Source: Streptomyces sp. BHT-5-2 (GTDB lineage Bacteria; Actinomycetota; Actinomycetes; Streptomycetales; Streptomycetaceae). Taken from it: DNA of 64,000 nt. The notes under the pieces were generated by a model. That model worked only from the letters and a program-made list of their open reading frames with translations, was not told the origin of the DNA and made no database searches. The stretch is taken from assembly GCF_019774615.1 (NCBI RefSeq), contig NZ_CP081497.1:620001-684000 (forward strand). Direction: 5' to 3'. Below, piece after piece: positions 44,481-53,248 of the stretch. The position numbers and the translations under genes were made by a program. The first letter of the stretch is position 1; each line of letters begins with the position of its first letter.

Positions 44481-45971
44481 GTGTCGTCATCGGATGCCAC
44501 TGCCCTTCCGGCCCGGCCCGACCGGATCTTCGACCGCACCGACGAGTGGACCGACCTCGTCGGCTTCGCCCGCGATCCCCGTCCGGGCGCCACCCTCGCG
44601 CTGGTCTCCGGGCAGCGCCGCCAGGGCAAGACGTTCCTGCTGGAGGCGGTGAGCCAGGCCACCGGCGGCTTCTACTTCGACGGGCAGGCGGCCGCCGAGG
44701 CGGAGTCCCTGCGGCGGCTGGCCGAGCGGCTGGCCGCCCACACCGGAGCGGCCCGGCCGCCGCACTGGGGCAGCTGGGACGACGCGATGGAGGCGCTGCT
44801 CGCGCTGGGCGACGAGCGGCCGGCGCCGGTGATCGTCGACGACTTCCCCGAGCTGGTCGGGCACAGCCCCGCACTGCCGTCGGTGCTGCACTGCGCCTTC
44901 GTCCGGATGCACGAGCAGCGCCCGCACAACCGCACCCGGCTGATCCTCAGCGGCGCCAGCCCCGCCGTCATCCGCCGGCTCTTCGCCGGCTCGTCGTCGC
45001 TGCACCGCCTGGCCTCCCTGGAGCTGGCCGTGCGGCCCTTCGGCTTCCGGAAGGCGGCCCGCTTCTGGGGCATCCGGTCGCCCCGGCTCGCGGTGCAGGT
45101 GCACGCCGTCGTCGGCGGCACCCCCGCCTACCGCGGCGACCTGGTCCGCGACGACGCGCCGGCCGGCCCGGACGACTTCGACGCCTGGGTGTGCCGGACG
45201 GTGCTCAATCCGCGGGTGCCGCTGTTCTGGGAGGCCCGCCACCTGCTGGAGCAGGAGGGCGACTACGCCGACCGCGCCCTGTCCCACTCGGTGCTGGTCG
45301 CGATCGCCGGCGGCCGCTCCACCCCCGGCGGGATCGCCGACCGCCTGGGGGCCTCGCTGCACGACATCTCGCACGTCCTGGCCGTGATGCGGAACCACGG
45401 GCTGCTGCACGGCGAAGCCGACGCGTTCCGGCCGGGCCTGACCCGCTACCGCATCGCCGAACCGCTGCTGGCCTTCGAGCACGCCGTCGCCTGGCCCCAC
45501 CGGGCCGCCCTGGAGCAGGAGGACGCGGCCGCCGTCTGGCGCCGGATCCGCCCGGACTTCGACGCCTCGGTGGCCGCGCCGCACTTCGCCCAGCTCTGCC
45601 GGGACTGGGCCACCCGGTACGCCGCCTGGGACACCTTCGGCGGGGAGGCCGCCACAGCGGTCCGCGGCACCGTCCCCGATCCGGAGGGGAACGGCCGGCT
45701 CGACGCGGAGGTGGTCGTCCGCGGCACGGCCGACGGGCGGCCGGGAGTGCTGCTGTCGGTCGGGGTGGCCTGCTGGAACGAGGTCATGGACGCCCCGCAC
45801 CTGGCCCGGCTGCGCCGCATCCTCGCCCTGCTCGCCGCGTCCGGCGAGGACACCGGCCAGACCGTGCCGGCCTGCTACGGCGGCGTCGGCTTCGGCCCGG
45901 AGCTGCGGGCCGCGGAGGCCAAGGGCGAGGTCCTGCTGATCGGCATCGACCGGCTCTACCACGGCGAATGA
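44481..45971 (+). CDS. Archaeal-type (DUF234-like) P-loop ATPase
   Basis: 496 residues. GTG 44481 after GAGGGGAG; GTG 44460 in frame is an alternative. N-terminal P-loop: Walker A LVSGQRRQGKTFLLEAV near residue 43, Walker B PVIVDDFPELVGH near 118, and an arginine-rich sensor region (RTRLILSGASP). The middle holds a winged-helix-like part (TPGGIADRLGASLHDISHVL) and the C terminus a DUF234-like nuclease-fold region (DAEVVVRGTADGRPGVLLSV). The family is common in archaea and actinomycetes, without firm function. A TTGACA hexamer lies at 44402. Confidence 0.75.
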   Translation: MSSSDATALPARPDRIFDRTDEWTDLVGFARDPRPGATLALVSGQRRQGKTFLLEAVSQATGGFYFDGQAAAEAESLRRLAERLAAHTGAARPPHWGSWDDAMEALLALGDERPAPVIVDDFPELVGHSPALPSVLHCAFVRMHEQRPHNRTRLILSGASPAVIRRLFAGSSSLHRLASLELAVRPFGFRKAARFWGIRSPRLAVQVHAVVGGTPAYRGDLVRDDAPAGPDDFDAWVCRTVLNPRVPLFWEARHLLEQEGDYADRALSHSVLVAIAGGRSTPGGIADRLGASLHDISHVLAVMRNHGLLHGEADAFRPGLTRYRIAEPLLAFEHAVAWPHRAALEQEDAAAVWRRIRPDFDASVAAPHFAQLCRDWATRYAAWDTFGGEAATAVRGTVPDPEGNGRLDAEVVVRGTADGRPGVLLSVGVACWNEVMDAPHLARLRRILALLAASGEDTGQTVPACYGGVGFGPELRAAEAKGEVLLIGIDRLYHGE

Positions 45972-46091
45972 CCGGCCCCAACTGATGCCCCGTCAGTCAC
46001 GGTCCGGCTCGTCCGACTCGCGCCGCCGCGCCCGGCATGGCCAGCATGGAGGGAGCGGAGGCGTTCCGCTGCCCGTACGGGGAGGTGATCC

Positions 46092-46586
46092 GTGATGAAT
46101 CTGCCGATGCGCCACCGGCCCGGCGGCCCGTGGGAGCACGGGCCGGGCCGGCGGCCCCGGCCGATGGCCGAGGTCCAGGAGCTCTTCGACCGGATGAGCC
46201 AGCTGCTGGAGTCCGCCGCGTTTCCCGCGTTCCCCGCGTTCCCCGCGTCCCCGGCCGAGGCGGTGGCCTTCACCCCGCCCGCCGACCTGCACGAGACCGA
46301 CGAGGCGTATGTGGTCGAGTGCGAACTGCCCGGAATCACCCGCCAGGACATCGACGTCGAGGTCGGCGAGCACGAGGTGAGCATCTCCGGCGAGTTCCGG
46401 GCCGCCGAGCGGGAGGGCGCACCGCGCCACCGCGGGCGCCCCACCGGGGCGTTCGAGTACCGCGCGCTGCTGCCGGTGGACGTCAAGGCCGACGAGGTGA
46501 CCGCCGGGCTCTCGGACGGTGTCCTCACGGTGACGATCCCCAAGGCGCAGGCCGCCAGGCCGCGCCACGTCGAGATCCAGGGCTGA
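46092..46586 (+). CDS. Hsp20 small heat-shock protein (copy 1)
   Basis: 164 residues. GGAGGTGATC lies before GTG 46092, and the adjacent ATG 46095 could equally start it. The alpha-crystallin domain spans about 55-150: PPADLHETDEAYVVECELPG, ISGEFRA, and the C-terminal GLSDGVLTVTIPKAQ. A short FPAFPAFPASP repeat lies near residue 41. Prevents aggregation of unfolded proteins in the cytoplasm. The gene belongs to the stress block. Confidence 0.92.
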   Translation: MMNLPMRHRPGGPWEHGPGRRPRPMAEVQELFDRMSQLLESAAFPAFPAFPASPAEAVAFTPPADLHETDEAYVVECELPGITRQDIDVEVGEHEVSISGEFRAAEREGAPRHRGRPTGAFEYRALLPVDVKADEVTAGLSDGVLTVTIPKAQAARPRHVEIQG

Positions 46587-46670
46587 ACCGCCGGGACGCA
46601 CCGCGGCCTTGCGGCGGCCGGCGCCGGCTCCTCGTGCGGACCGCGGCCGCGTACGCACACTGGAAGCAGG

Positions 46671-46687
46671 CGGGGCGTGCGTCCCCG
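46671..46687. promoter_or_regulatory. DevR/DosR-like palindrome upstream of the DUF1918 gene
   Basis: CGGGGC-GTGC-GTCCCCG. The 14-base core GGGGCGTGCGTCCC differs at one spacer base from the core upstream of the universal stress protein gene (GGGGCGAGCGTCCC). Confidence 0.5.
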
Positions 46688-46735
46688 AAGGGCGGGCGCG
46701 CAGAGTCACGTCAGTGCAGGGAAGGGTGAGCGGCG

Positions 46736-46963
46736 ATGCAGGCGCACAAGGGAGACGTACTGCGCATCACCGGACGCGCGGTGGGCAGCCCGGAGCACCG
46801 GGCCACGGTGGTCGAGGTGCTCGGACGCAACGGCGAACCCCCGTACCGGGTGCGCTACGAGGACGGCCACGAGTCGGAGATCTTCCCCGGACCGGGCTGT
46901 GTCACCGAATCCGTCGCCGGGGCGCGCCCGGCGCGGACCGACGCGCCCCGGCACAGGGTGTAG
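46736..46963 (+). CDS. DUF1918 domain protein
   Basis: 75 residues; ATG 46736 with GAAGGGTGAG. One DUF1918 domain: HKGDVLRITGRAVGSPEHRA, then EPPYRVRYEDGHESEIFPGP. These small beta-barrel proteins are frequent near stress genes in actinomycetes; the function is unknown. It lies between two Hsp20 genes and has a DevR-like palindrome 49 bases upstream. Confidence 0.88.
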   Translation: MQAHKGDVLRITGRAVGSPEHRATVVEVLGRNGEPPYRVRYEDGHESEIFPGPGCVTESVAGARPARTDAPRHRV

Positions 46964-46968
46964 TCCCC

Positions 46969-47187
46969 ATGGGACGCAAAGCGGCGGCTCGCCGGCACCG
47001 CGCGACGCCCGCCGGATCGGGACAGGCCGGCCGCACCGACCGGACGGGCCGCGGCCAGAAGCCGCGGGGCCAGGCCGACGGCCCGCCGCGGGCCGACGAA
47101 CTCCCCGGCGGCCGGCTGCCGCCGCACCAGGAGCCGAAGCCGAAGCGCCCGGTCCGGACGATCCGGGTGCCCCGCCTGTTCGGCTGA
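46969..47187 (+). CDS. Small basic hypothetical protein
   Basis: 72 residues starting five bases after the DUF1918 stop. Rich in Arg, Lys, Gly and Pro (MGRKAAARRHRATPAGSG at the start, KPKRPVRTIRVPRLFG at the end), probably disordered and perhaps nucleic-acid binding. The ribosome-binding site is weak and composition is low complexity, so it might not be a real gene. Confidence 0.4.
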   Translation: MGRKAAARRHRATPAGSGQAGRTDRTGRGQKPRGQADGPPRADELPGGRLPPHQEPKPKRPVRTIRVPRLFG

Positions 47188-47244
47188 CCCCGCGGCCCGG
47201 CCCGCGAAGTCGCCGGGCCGCAGAGCGGCGCGCAGCATGGAACC

Positions 47245-47262
47245 GGGCCCGAAAGCGGGCCC
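47245..47262. repeat. Perfect hairpin GGGCCCG-AAAG-CGGGCCC
   Basis: A 7-4-7 inverted repeat between the small basic ORF and the second Hsp20 gene. It could be a terminator for the first or an operator for the second; no T-run follows. Confidence 0.45.
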
Positions 47263-47327
47263 CGCGGGACCAGGCACACATCAGCCGAGCGCCCCGCGAA
47301 CACCGTCGAGGCGCGGAGGTGACCGCG

Positions 47328-47804
47328 ATGAACATGCCCGTGCGACACCGGCCCGGCAGCTTCCTGGAACAGGTTCTACCGGCCTGGGGCGAGCCCATCG
47401 CGTCGGAGTTCGACGACCTCTACGAGCGGATGGGCCGCCTGCTCGAAGCCGCCGGCGGCGGCACCGCGCTCGCCGAGCGGAGCCAGTGGGCGCCGCTGGC
47501 GGACCTGCACGAGACCGCCGACGCCTACATCGTCGAGGCCGAACTGCCCGGGGTGAAACGCGACGACGTCGACGTCGAGATCGGCAACCGAGAGCTGCGC
47601 ATCACCGGCGAGTACAAGGAGTGCGGGCACGAGGGCGTACTGCGCCGCACCACCCGCCGCACCGGCCGCTTCGCGTTCCGTTCGGCGCTGCCCGTCGACG
47701 TCCGGACCGACGAGGTCACGGCGAACCTGACGGACGGCGTGCTGACCGTGACCATCCCCAAGGCGGAGGCCACCACGCCCCGGCACATCGAGATCACCGA
47801 CTGA
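47328..47804 (+). CDS. Hsp20 small heat-shock protein (copy 2)
   Basis: 158 residues; ATG 47328 with GGAGGTGA nine bases before. Alpha-crystallin domain about 45-150 with PLADLHETADAYIVEAELPG, ITGEYKE and NLTDGVLTVTIPKAE. It starts MNMPVRHRPG, close to copy 1 (MMNLPMRHRPGG), so the two are clear paralogues separated by the DUF1918 gene. Confidence 0.92.
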   Translation: MNMPVRHRPGSFLEQVLPAWGEPIASEFDDLYERMGRLLEAAGGGTALAERSQWAPLADLHETADAYIVEAELPGVKRDDVDVEIGNRELRITGEYKECGHEGVLRRTTRRTGRFAFRSALPVDVRTDEVTANLTDGVLTVTIPKAEATTPRHIEITD

Positions 47805-47922
47805 CCCGTGACGGCCCGCGGCGCCGGGCCGCCCGGATCGTTCTCCGGAGGCCGCGGACCCGCGGACCCCCTCGACAAGCCCCCGTCGTTGTCGCCGCCC
47901 GCCGGCGCCGTCCCGGCCGCGA

Positions 47923-47952
47923 TTGACATGCAGCCAGGTGGCTGCCTATCGT
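47923..47952 (+). promoter_or_regulatory. Promoter of the ArsR-AHSA1 gene
   Basis: TTGACA (47923-47928) and TATCGT (47947-47952) with an 18-base spacer. The first operator lies exactly within the spacer, so a bound repressor would block polymerase. Confidence 0.65.
47930..47945. promoter_or_regulatory. Operator 1: GCAGCCA-GG-TGGCTGC
   Basis: Perfect 7-2-7 palindrome between the -35 and -10 hexamers. Same half-site (GCAGCC) as operator 2. Confidence 0.65.
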
Positions 47953-47956
47953 TTTT

Positions 47957-47978
47957 CATGCAGCCGCACGGCTGCATG
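47957..47978. promoter_or_regulatory. Operator 2: ten-base arms CATGCAGCCG and CGGCTGCATG
   Basis: Perfect 10-2-10 palindrome with spacer CA, centred 27-30 bases downstream of operator 1 and before the start codon. Two matching palindromes around the promoter indicate cooperative autorepression by the encoded ArsR-type protein. Confidence 0.65.
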
Positions 47979-48005
47979 ACAGGGGCGGGAAAGGAAAAGG
48001 CGGGC

Positions 48006-48833
48006 GTGGACGAGGTCTTCAGGGCGTTGGCCGACCCGGGGCGCCGGAGGCTGCTGGACAGCCTCAACGCCCGCAACGGGCAGACGCTGCGGGAGCTGTG
48101 CGCGGAGCTGGACATGGCGCGGCAGTCGGTCAGCAAGCACCTGGCCGTCCTGGAGGCGGCCAACCTGATCACCACGCTCCGCCGCGGGCGGGAGAAGCTG
48201 CACTACCTCAACGCCGAGCCGATCAACGCCCTCGCCGACCGCTGGATCAGCCGCTACGACCGCGAGCGGGCGCGCGCCCTCGCCGACCTCAAACACGCAC
48301 TGGAGACACCCCCCATGGACAGCGACGCGTTCGTCTACACCACCTACATCCGGACCACGCCGGAACGGCTCTGGCAGGCTCTCACCGACCCCGCGTTCAC
48401 CCGCCGCTACTGGGGCGCGGAGTTCGCCACCGACTGGCGGACCGGCTCGACCATGGCCTGGACCGAGCGCGGAGCCACCGTCACCGACCCCGAACAGGTC
48501 GTCCTGGAGTCCGCCCCGCACCGGCGACTGTCGTACACCTGGCACACCTTCACCCCCGAGTGGGCCGCGAGCGTCGGCGTCGCCGACGACGTCCTGGCCG
48601 CGCTCGCGGCCGAGCCGCGCTCGAAGGTGACCTTCGAGATCGAGCCGCTCGGCGAGATGGTCAAGCTCACCGTGGTGCACGACGGATTCGCGCCCGGCTC
48701 CACCGCCCGCGGCATGATCCAGCACGGCTGGCCGGCACTGCTGTCCAACCTCAAGACCCTGCTGGAGACGGGCGAACTGCTTCCGGAGCCGGAGCCGGAG
48801 CCGGAGCCCGCGTCCGGTGCGGGGCGGGCCTAG
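48006..48833 (+). CDS. ArsR-family regulator fused to an AHSA1/SRPBCC domain
   Basis: 275 residues from GTG 48006 with GGAAAAGGCGG upstream. Residues 1-95 form an ArsR winged helix (VFRALADPGRRRLLDSL, then AELDMARQSVSKHLAVLEAA) without metal-binding Cys pairs. Residues 105-255 form an AHSA1/SRPBCC ligand-binding domain (YIRTTPERLWQALTDPAFTR, RRYWG). This fusion is a known actinobacterial arrangement, probably sensing a hydrophobic ligand. The tail ends in a PEPEPEPEP repeat and its last 83 bases overlap the convergent thiI-like gene. Confidence 0.9.
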   Translation: MDEVFRALADPGRRRLLDSLNARNGQTLRELCAELDMARQSVSKHLAVLEAANLITTLRRGREKLHYLNAEPINALADRWISRYDRERARALADLKHALETPPMDSDAFVYTTYIRTTPERLWQALTDPAFTRRYWGAEFATDWRTGSTMAWTERGATVTDPEQVVLESAPHRRLSYTWHTFTPEWAASVGVADDVLAALAAEPRSKVTFEIEPLGEMVKLTVVHDGFAPGSTARGMIQHGWPALLSNLKTLLETGELLPEPEPEPEPASGAGRA

Positions 48834-50100
48834 CCGCCGGCGCGCCCGCGCCCGCCGCCTCCTCCGTGTCCTCCGCCGCCTCGTCCCCGCCCGGCCACAG
48901 GACCTGCGCGCCGGCCAGCAGCTCGGCGATCACCTCGTCGAGGTCCAACCGACGCTCCACCGCGTGCAGTTGGGGCAGCGTGGCCCGGGTGCTCACCCGG
49001 GGCGGGGCGAGCAGCCGGCAGCAGTCCTCGTCGGGCAGCACGGAGACGTCCGCCGTGCCGATGGCCCGCGCCTCGTCGATGATCTCCTGCTTCTCCCAGC
49101 CGACCAGCGGCCGGACGACGGGCAGCCCGGCGGCCTCGTCCACCGCGGCGAGGTTCGCCAGCGTCTGGCTGGCCACCTGCCCCAGGCTGTCCCCGGTCAC
49201 CAGCGCCTGCGCCCGGATCCGGCCGGCCAGCACCGAGGCGGCCCGGACCATCAGCCGCCGCTGGGCCACCACCTGCAGCCTGCCCGCCCCGGCCACCGCC
49301 AACTGCCGCTGTGCCCGCCCCAGGGCGATGACGTACAGCCGCCCCGGCGGCTGGTAGCGGTTGAGCTCCCGGGCGAGCGCGTACGCCTTGTACGCCGACG
49401 ACGCGTTGGTGTACGGGGCGCCCGTGAAGTGCACGAAGTCGCAGGCCAGGCCGCGGCGCATGGCACGGTAGGCGGCCACCGGCGAGTCGAAGCCGCCGGA
49501 CAGCAGCACCAGGGCGCGGCCGCTCGCCCCGACCGGCAACCCGCCCTGTCCCGGATGGCGGGCCCAGGACAGATAGGTCTCCCGGTGGTCGATCTCGATC
49601 GCCAGCCGGACGCCCGGGTGGGAGAGGTCGACCGGCAACCCGTCCCACGCCTCCTGGACCCGCGCCCCGACATACGCCTCCAGCTGTGTCGAGGTCATCG
49701 GGAACGACTTGTCCCGGCGCCGGACCCGGACCGCGAAACTCGCCACCGGCCGCTCCGATGCCACCGCGCCCAGCGTCCGCACCGCCGCCGCGGTGATCGC
49801 GGCCACGTCGCTGGGCACCCGGATCGCCGGCTCGACGGAGTTGAAACCGATCACCCGCCGGGCCCGCTCGACCAGGACCTCCTGCGGCACCTGCCCGCCC
49901 AGCACGGTGACGTTCTGCGCGGTCTTGATCCACGTCGAGCCGCCCACGCCGCGCAGCGCGAGCCGGAGGTTGTCGTGCAGCCGCTCGGTGAACAGCCGGC
50001 GGTTGCGCCCCTTGAGGAAGATCTCGCCGTGCTTGAGCAGGACGCAGGAGCGGTACGGGCCGGGCGTCCCGGTGGGGGGATTGCGTGGTGCGCCGGACAC
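48751..50100 (-). CDS. thiI: ThiI-type tRNA 4-thiouridine synthetase / sulphurtransferase without rhodanese domain
   Basis: 449 residues; GTG 50098-50100 with AAGGAGAG. The N-terminal ferredoxin-like and THUMP domains (about 20-165) precede the PP-loop ATPase with LVLLSGGFDSPVAAYRAM near 197 and VTGDSLGQVASQTLANL near 310. The C-terminal rhodanese domain of E. coli ThiI is absent, as in many Gram-positives that rely on a separate desulfurase. It adenylates U8 of tRNA for thiolation. The C terminus is an Ala/Pro-rich tail overlapping the ArsR fusion gene. Confidence 0.9.
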   Translation of the reverse strand: MSGAPRNPPTGTPGPYRSCVLLKHGEIFLKGRNRRLFTERLHDNLRLALRGVGGSTWIKTAQNVTVLGGQVPQEVLVERARRVIGFNSVEPAIRVPSDVAAITAAAVRTLGAVASERPVASFAVRVRRRDKSFPMTSTQLEAYVGARVQEAWDGLPVDLSHPGVRLAIEIDHRETYLSWARHPGQGGLPVGASGRALVLLSGGFDSPVAAYRAMRRGLACDFVHFTGAPYTNASSAYKAYALARELNRYQPPGRLYVIALGRAQRQLAVAGAGRLQVVAQRRLMVRAASVLAGRIRAQALVTGDSLGQVASQTLANLAAVDEAAGLPVVRPLVGWEKQEIIDEARAIGTADVSVLPDEDCCRLLAPPRVSTRATLPQLHAVERRLDLDEVIAELLAGAQVLWPGGDEAAEDTEEAAGAGAPAARPAPHRTRAPAPAPAPEAVRPSPAGS

Positions 50101-50225
50101 AACTCTCCTTCGTGCGTCGGTGTGCGGCCCGGGGCGCGGCCCACCGGCTCCCCGCCCGGCGGACCTGCCGCATCTCCAGGGTAGACACCCGGGCGCCCCG
50201 GGCCGTCGTACGGCGTCGCCGGCTC

Positions 50226-51128
50226 TCAGCCCACCCGCGCGGCACGGTGCCGGCCGGCGAGCGCCCGGGCGGCGAGTTCGAAGCGGAGGGCGCACTCGTG
50301 CCGTCCCGGGCCCGGCCGGGCCGCGGCGATGGCCGGCTCGAACGCCCGCTGCAGGGCGACCACCAGATCGTCGTGCTTGCCGGCGAAGTAGGCGAGATTG
50401 CGCCGCCACTCGCGGTGCCGCGCCGGGGAGACCGGCTCCCGGTGCAGGTGGTACGCGCCGGCCTCGGGCGCGTAGCGCAGCCGCAGACCGCCCCTGGTCA
50501 GTCGGTAGCCCAGCTCGGAGTCCTCCAACCCCCAGCCGACGAACGCCTCGTCGAAGCCGCCGGCGGCCACCAGATGGCGCCGCCGCACCGACGCGTTGCA
50601 CGCCCACAGGTAGTGCCAGGCGGTCTCCAGGTCGGCCAGCTCGCAGCCGAACGCCTCCAGCACCGGCTCCCGTTCGTCGCCCCGCACCACCGGCGGCAGG
50701 GCCTCGAAGCTGAACTCGTACCGCAGCCGCTCCCGGTCCACCGGCCCGTCCGCCAACTGGAACCGCCGGCCGACGACCACCGCCCCGTCGTCCCCGGCAT
50801 GGGCCCGGGCGTGCTCGGCGAGGAACGTCGGCGCCACCACCTGGTCCGCGTCGAGCAGCACCACGAGATCGCCGGCCGCCCGCGCCAGCCCGAGGTTGCG
50901 GGCCCGGGCCCGGCCGGACGCGGGGGAGCGCGGCGCGTACACATAGCGGAGGTCCAGGTCGGACGGGAGGCCGGCGACCATCCGGTCCGTGCCGTCGGCC
51001 GAGCCGTCGTCCACCACTATCACCTCGGACGAGTGCTGTGCTTCGAGCGTCTGACGGGCCAGGGACAGCAGGCACAGCTCCAGTACGTCCCGGGCGCGGT
51101 AGGCGGGGATGACGACACTGATCCTCAT
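50226..51128 (-). CDS. Family 2 glycosyltransferase
   Basis: 300 residues from ATG 51126-51128. GT-A fold: MRISVVIPAYRARDVLELCL at the N terminus, VIVVDDGSADGTD near 40, the DxD motif VVLLDADQVV near 91, and a C-terminal GFDEAFVGWGLEDSELGYRL with the ED catalytic pair near 207. The ED motif is typical of polymer-forming or chain-extending GT2 enzymes. No membrane helices, and the donor sugar is unknown. It is transcribed as a single gene from a promoter region with repeated TTGAC motifs. Confidence 0.87.
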   Translation of the reverse strand: MRISVVIPAYRARDVLELCLLSLARQTLEAQHSSEVIVVDDGSADGTDRMVAGLPSDLDLRYVYAPRSPASGRARARNLGLARAAGDLVVLLDADQVVAPTFLAEHARAHAGDDGAVVVGRRFQLADGPVDRERLRYEFSFEALPPVVRGDEREPVLEAFGCELADLETAWHYLWACNASVRRRHLVAAGGFDEAFVGWGLEDSELGYRLTRGGLRLRYAPEAGAYHLHREPVSPARHREWRRNLAYFAGKHDDLVVALQRAFEPAIAAARPGPGRHECALRFELAARALAGRHRAARVG

Positions 51129-51308
51129 GCTCCGACGGGCCTCATCTCGGTGGGCGACAGCCTGGTGAAGAACCTGCGCGGCCGGTGCCCACCCGGAGTC
51201 ACGGCGCTGCCCACGGCGTTGGACGGACCCGGGGGTGCGCTGGTGTCTCGGGGAGCGCGGCGTGCTGCGGGTGAGGGGCGGTGGGGGTGACGCGGAACGG
51301 CCCGGGAA

Positions 51309-51372
51309 GTCAAGCACCGCGTCAAGGCAAGGGTCAACGCCACCCTTTCGTACCGGAATTGACCACCTTGAC
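51309..51372 (-). repeat. Five TTGAC/GTCAA motifs upstream of the glycosyltransferase gene
   Basis: GTCAA at 51309, 51321 and 51333 repeats every 12 bases; in the opposite sense TTGAC occurs at 51359 and 51368. They sit 180-245 bases upstream of the glycosyltransferase start. Possibly an array of regulator half-sites. The remainder of 51129-51614 contains no gene I can support. Confidence 0.4.
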
Positions 51373-51614
51373 GCGCCTCACTCGCTGCGGTAGCGGCCGC
51401 TCGCCGGCACCCGTGGGGACGTTGGGGCGCGGACGGAGTCCTGAGGCATGCGCGCGCGGCCCCGGCCGCCCGGTGCGGACGCCGGTCCGGACCGGGCACC
51501 GTGCCGTCCCGGGCTCCCGCAGCCCGAACGGCGCAGCGGAATCCGGCCCGAACACGGCCGAGATGGTGCCGCCCACGGGTGGGACGGACCGCGGCACCGA
51601 TGCCGTCGCGGGAG

Positions 51615-53234
51615 CTACCGGCGGCGCTCCACCCGCCGCTCGTCCCACACCGCTTCCGGCGTCTCCCGGACCCTGCCGTCCTGCCCGAAGACCAGATAAC
51701 GGTCGAAGGAGCGGGCGAACCAGCGGTCGTGGGTGACCACCAGCGCCGTGCCCTCGTACGCCTCCAGGCCCTTCTGCAGCGCCTCGGCCGACTCCAGGTC
51801 GAGGTTGTCCGTCGGCTCGTCCAGCAGCAGCGCGGTCGCCCCGCCGATCTCCAGCAGCAGGATCTGGAACCGCGCCTGCTGCCCGCCGGACAGCTTCTCG
51901 AAGGGCTTGTCCCCGTGCTGGTCGAGCTCGTAGCGGCGCAGCGCGCTCATCGCCGGCCCCCGGCTGCGCGCATGTTCGGCCCACAGGATCTCGACGAGCG
52001 TGCGCCGCATCAGCTCCGGCCGGGCATGGGTCTGTGCGAAGTGCCCCGGCACCACCCGGGCGCCCAGCTTCCACTGCCCGCCGTGTGCGACGTCCTCACC
52101 GGCCAGCAGCCGCAGGAAGTGCGACTTCCCCGAGCCGTTGGATCCCAGCACCGCGACCCGTTCGCCGTAGAAGACCTCCAGGTCGAACGGCTTCATCAGC
52201 CCCGTCAGCTCCAACTGCCGGCAGGTCACCGCCCGGACGCCGGTGCGGCCGCCCGTCAGCCGCATGGTGATCTTCTGCGGGCGCGGCGGCTCGGGCGGCG
52301 GGCCGATCTCCTCGAACTTCTGCAACCGGGTCTGCGCCGCGTGGTACCGCGAGGCCATCTCGTCGCTGCGCTTGGCGTACTGCCGCATGTCCGCCACCAG
52401 CCGCTTGAGCTGAGCGTGCTTCTCGTCCCAACGCCGCCGCAGCTCCTCGAACCGCTCGAACCGCTCGGCCCGCGCCTCGTGGTACGTCGCGAAACCGCCG
52501 CCGTGCACCCACACGTCGCTGCCCGCCGCACCGGGCTCCACGCTCACGATCCGCTGCGCCGCCCGCGCCAGCAGTTCCCGGTCGTGGGAGACGAACAGCA
52601 CCGTCTTGCGGGTCTCCCGCAGCTGCTCCTCCAGCCACTGCTTGCCGGGCACGTCGAGGTAGTTGTCCGGCTCGTCGAGCAGCAGCACCTCGTCCGGGCC
52701 GCGCAGCAGCGCCTCCAGCACCAGCCGCTTCTGCTCGCCGCCGGAGAGCGTCCGCACCGCCCGCCACTGCGCCTTCTCGTACGGGATCCCGAGCGCGGAC
52801 ATCGTGCACATGTCCCACACCGTCTCGGCCTCGTACCCGCGGGCCTCCGCCCAGTCGCTCAGTGCCTGGGCGTACTGCAGCTGCGCGGCCTCGTCGTCCC
52901 GCTCCATGATGGCCGTCTCGGCGTCGTCGACGGCGTGCGCCGCGTGCCGGATTCGCTCCGGCGCCACCGCCACCAGCAGATCCCGGACCGTCCGCTCGTC
53001 CCGCACCGAGCCGACGAACTGGGGCATCACCCCCAGCCCGCCGCTGACCGTCACCGACCCTCCGTGCGGCCTCAACTCGCCCGAGATCAGCCGCAACAGC
53101 GTGGTCTTGCCCGCACCGTTGGCCCCGACGAGCGCGGCCACCGCCCCCTCGCCCACCCGGAAGGAGGCGTCGTCGAGCAGCACCCGCCCGTCCGGAAGGT
53201 AGTACTCCACGTGCGCGACTTCTACATGCCCCAT
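51615..53234 (-). CDS. ABC-F family ATPase (ribosome-associated, antibiotic-resistance-like)
   Basis: 539 residues from ATG 53232-53234. Two ABC domains without membrane segments: Walker A1 LVGANGAGKTTLLRL near 37 and LSGGEQKRLVLEALL, then Walker A2 VLGSNGSGKSHFLRL near 350 and LSGGQQARFQILLLE. An inter-domain linker lies at about 240-310 (coiled, RFERFEELRRRWDEKHAQL). Walker B Glu residues are intact (LLLDEPDNYLD, LLLDEPTDNLD). ABC-F proteins act on the ribosome, either as translation factors or as protection against ribosome-targeting antibiotics. A leader ORF upstream would suit the latter. Confidence 0.92.
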   Translation of the reverse strand: MGHVEVAHVEYYLPDGRVLLDDASFRVGEGAVAALVGANGAGKTTLLRLISGELRPHGGSVTVSGGLGVMPQFVGSVRDERTVRDLLVAVAPERIRHAAHAVDDAETAIMERDDEAAQLQYAQALSDWAEARGYEAETVWDMCTMSALGIPYEKAQWRAVRTLSGGEQKRLVLEALLRGPDEVLLLDEPDNYLDVPGKQWLEEQLRETRKTVLFVSHDRELLARAAQRIVSVEPGAAGSDVWVHGGGFATYHEARAERFERFEELRRRWDEKHAQLKRLVADMRQYAKRSDEMASRYHAAQTRLQKFEEIGPPPEPPRPQKITMRLTGGRTGVRAVTCRQLELTGLMKPFDLEVFYGERVAVLGSNGSGKSHFLRLLAGEDVAHGGQWKLGARVVPGHFAQTHARPELMRRTLVEILWAEHARSRGPAMSALRRYELDQHGDKPFEKLSGGQQARFQILLLEIGGATALLLDEPTDNLDLESAEALQKGLEAYEGTALVVTHDRWFARSFDRYLVFGQDGRVRETPEAVWDERRVERRR

Positions 53235-53248
53235 AAACCGGCCCAAAC

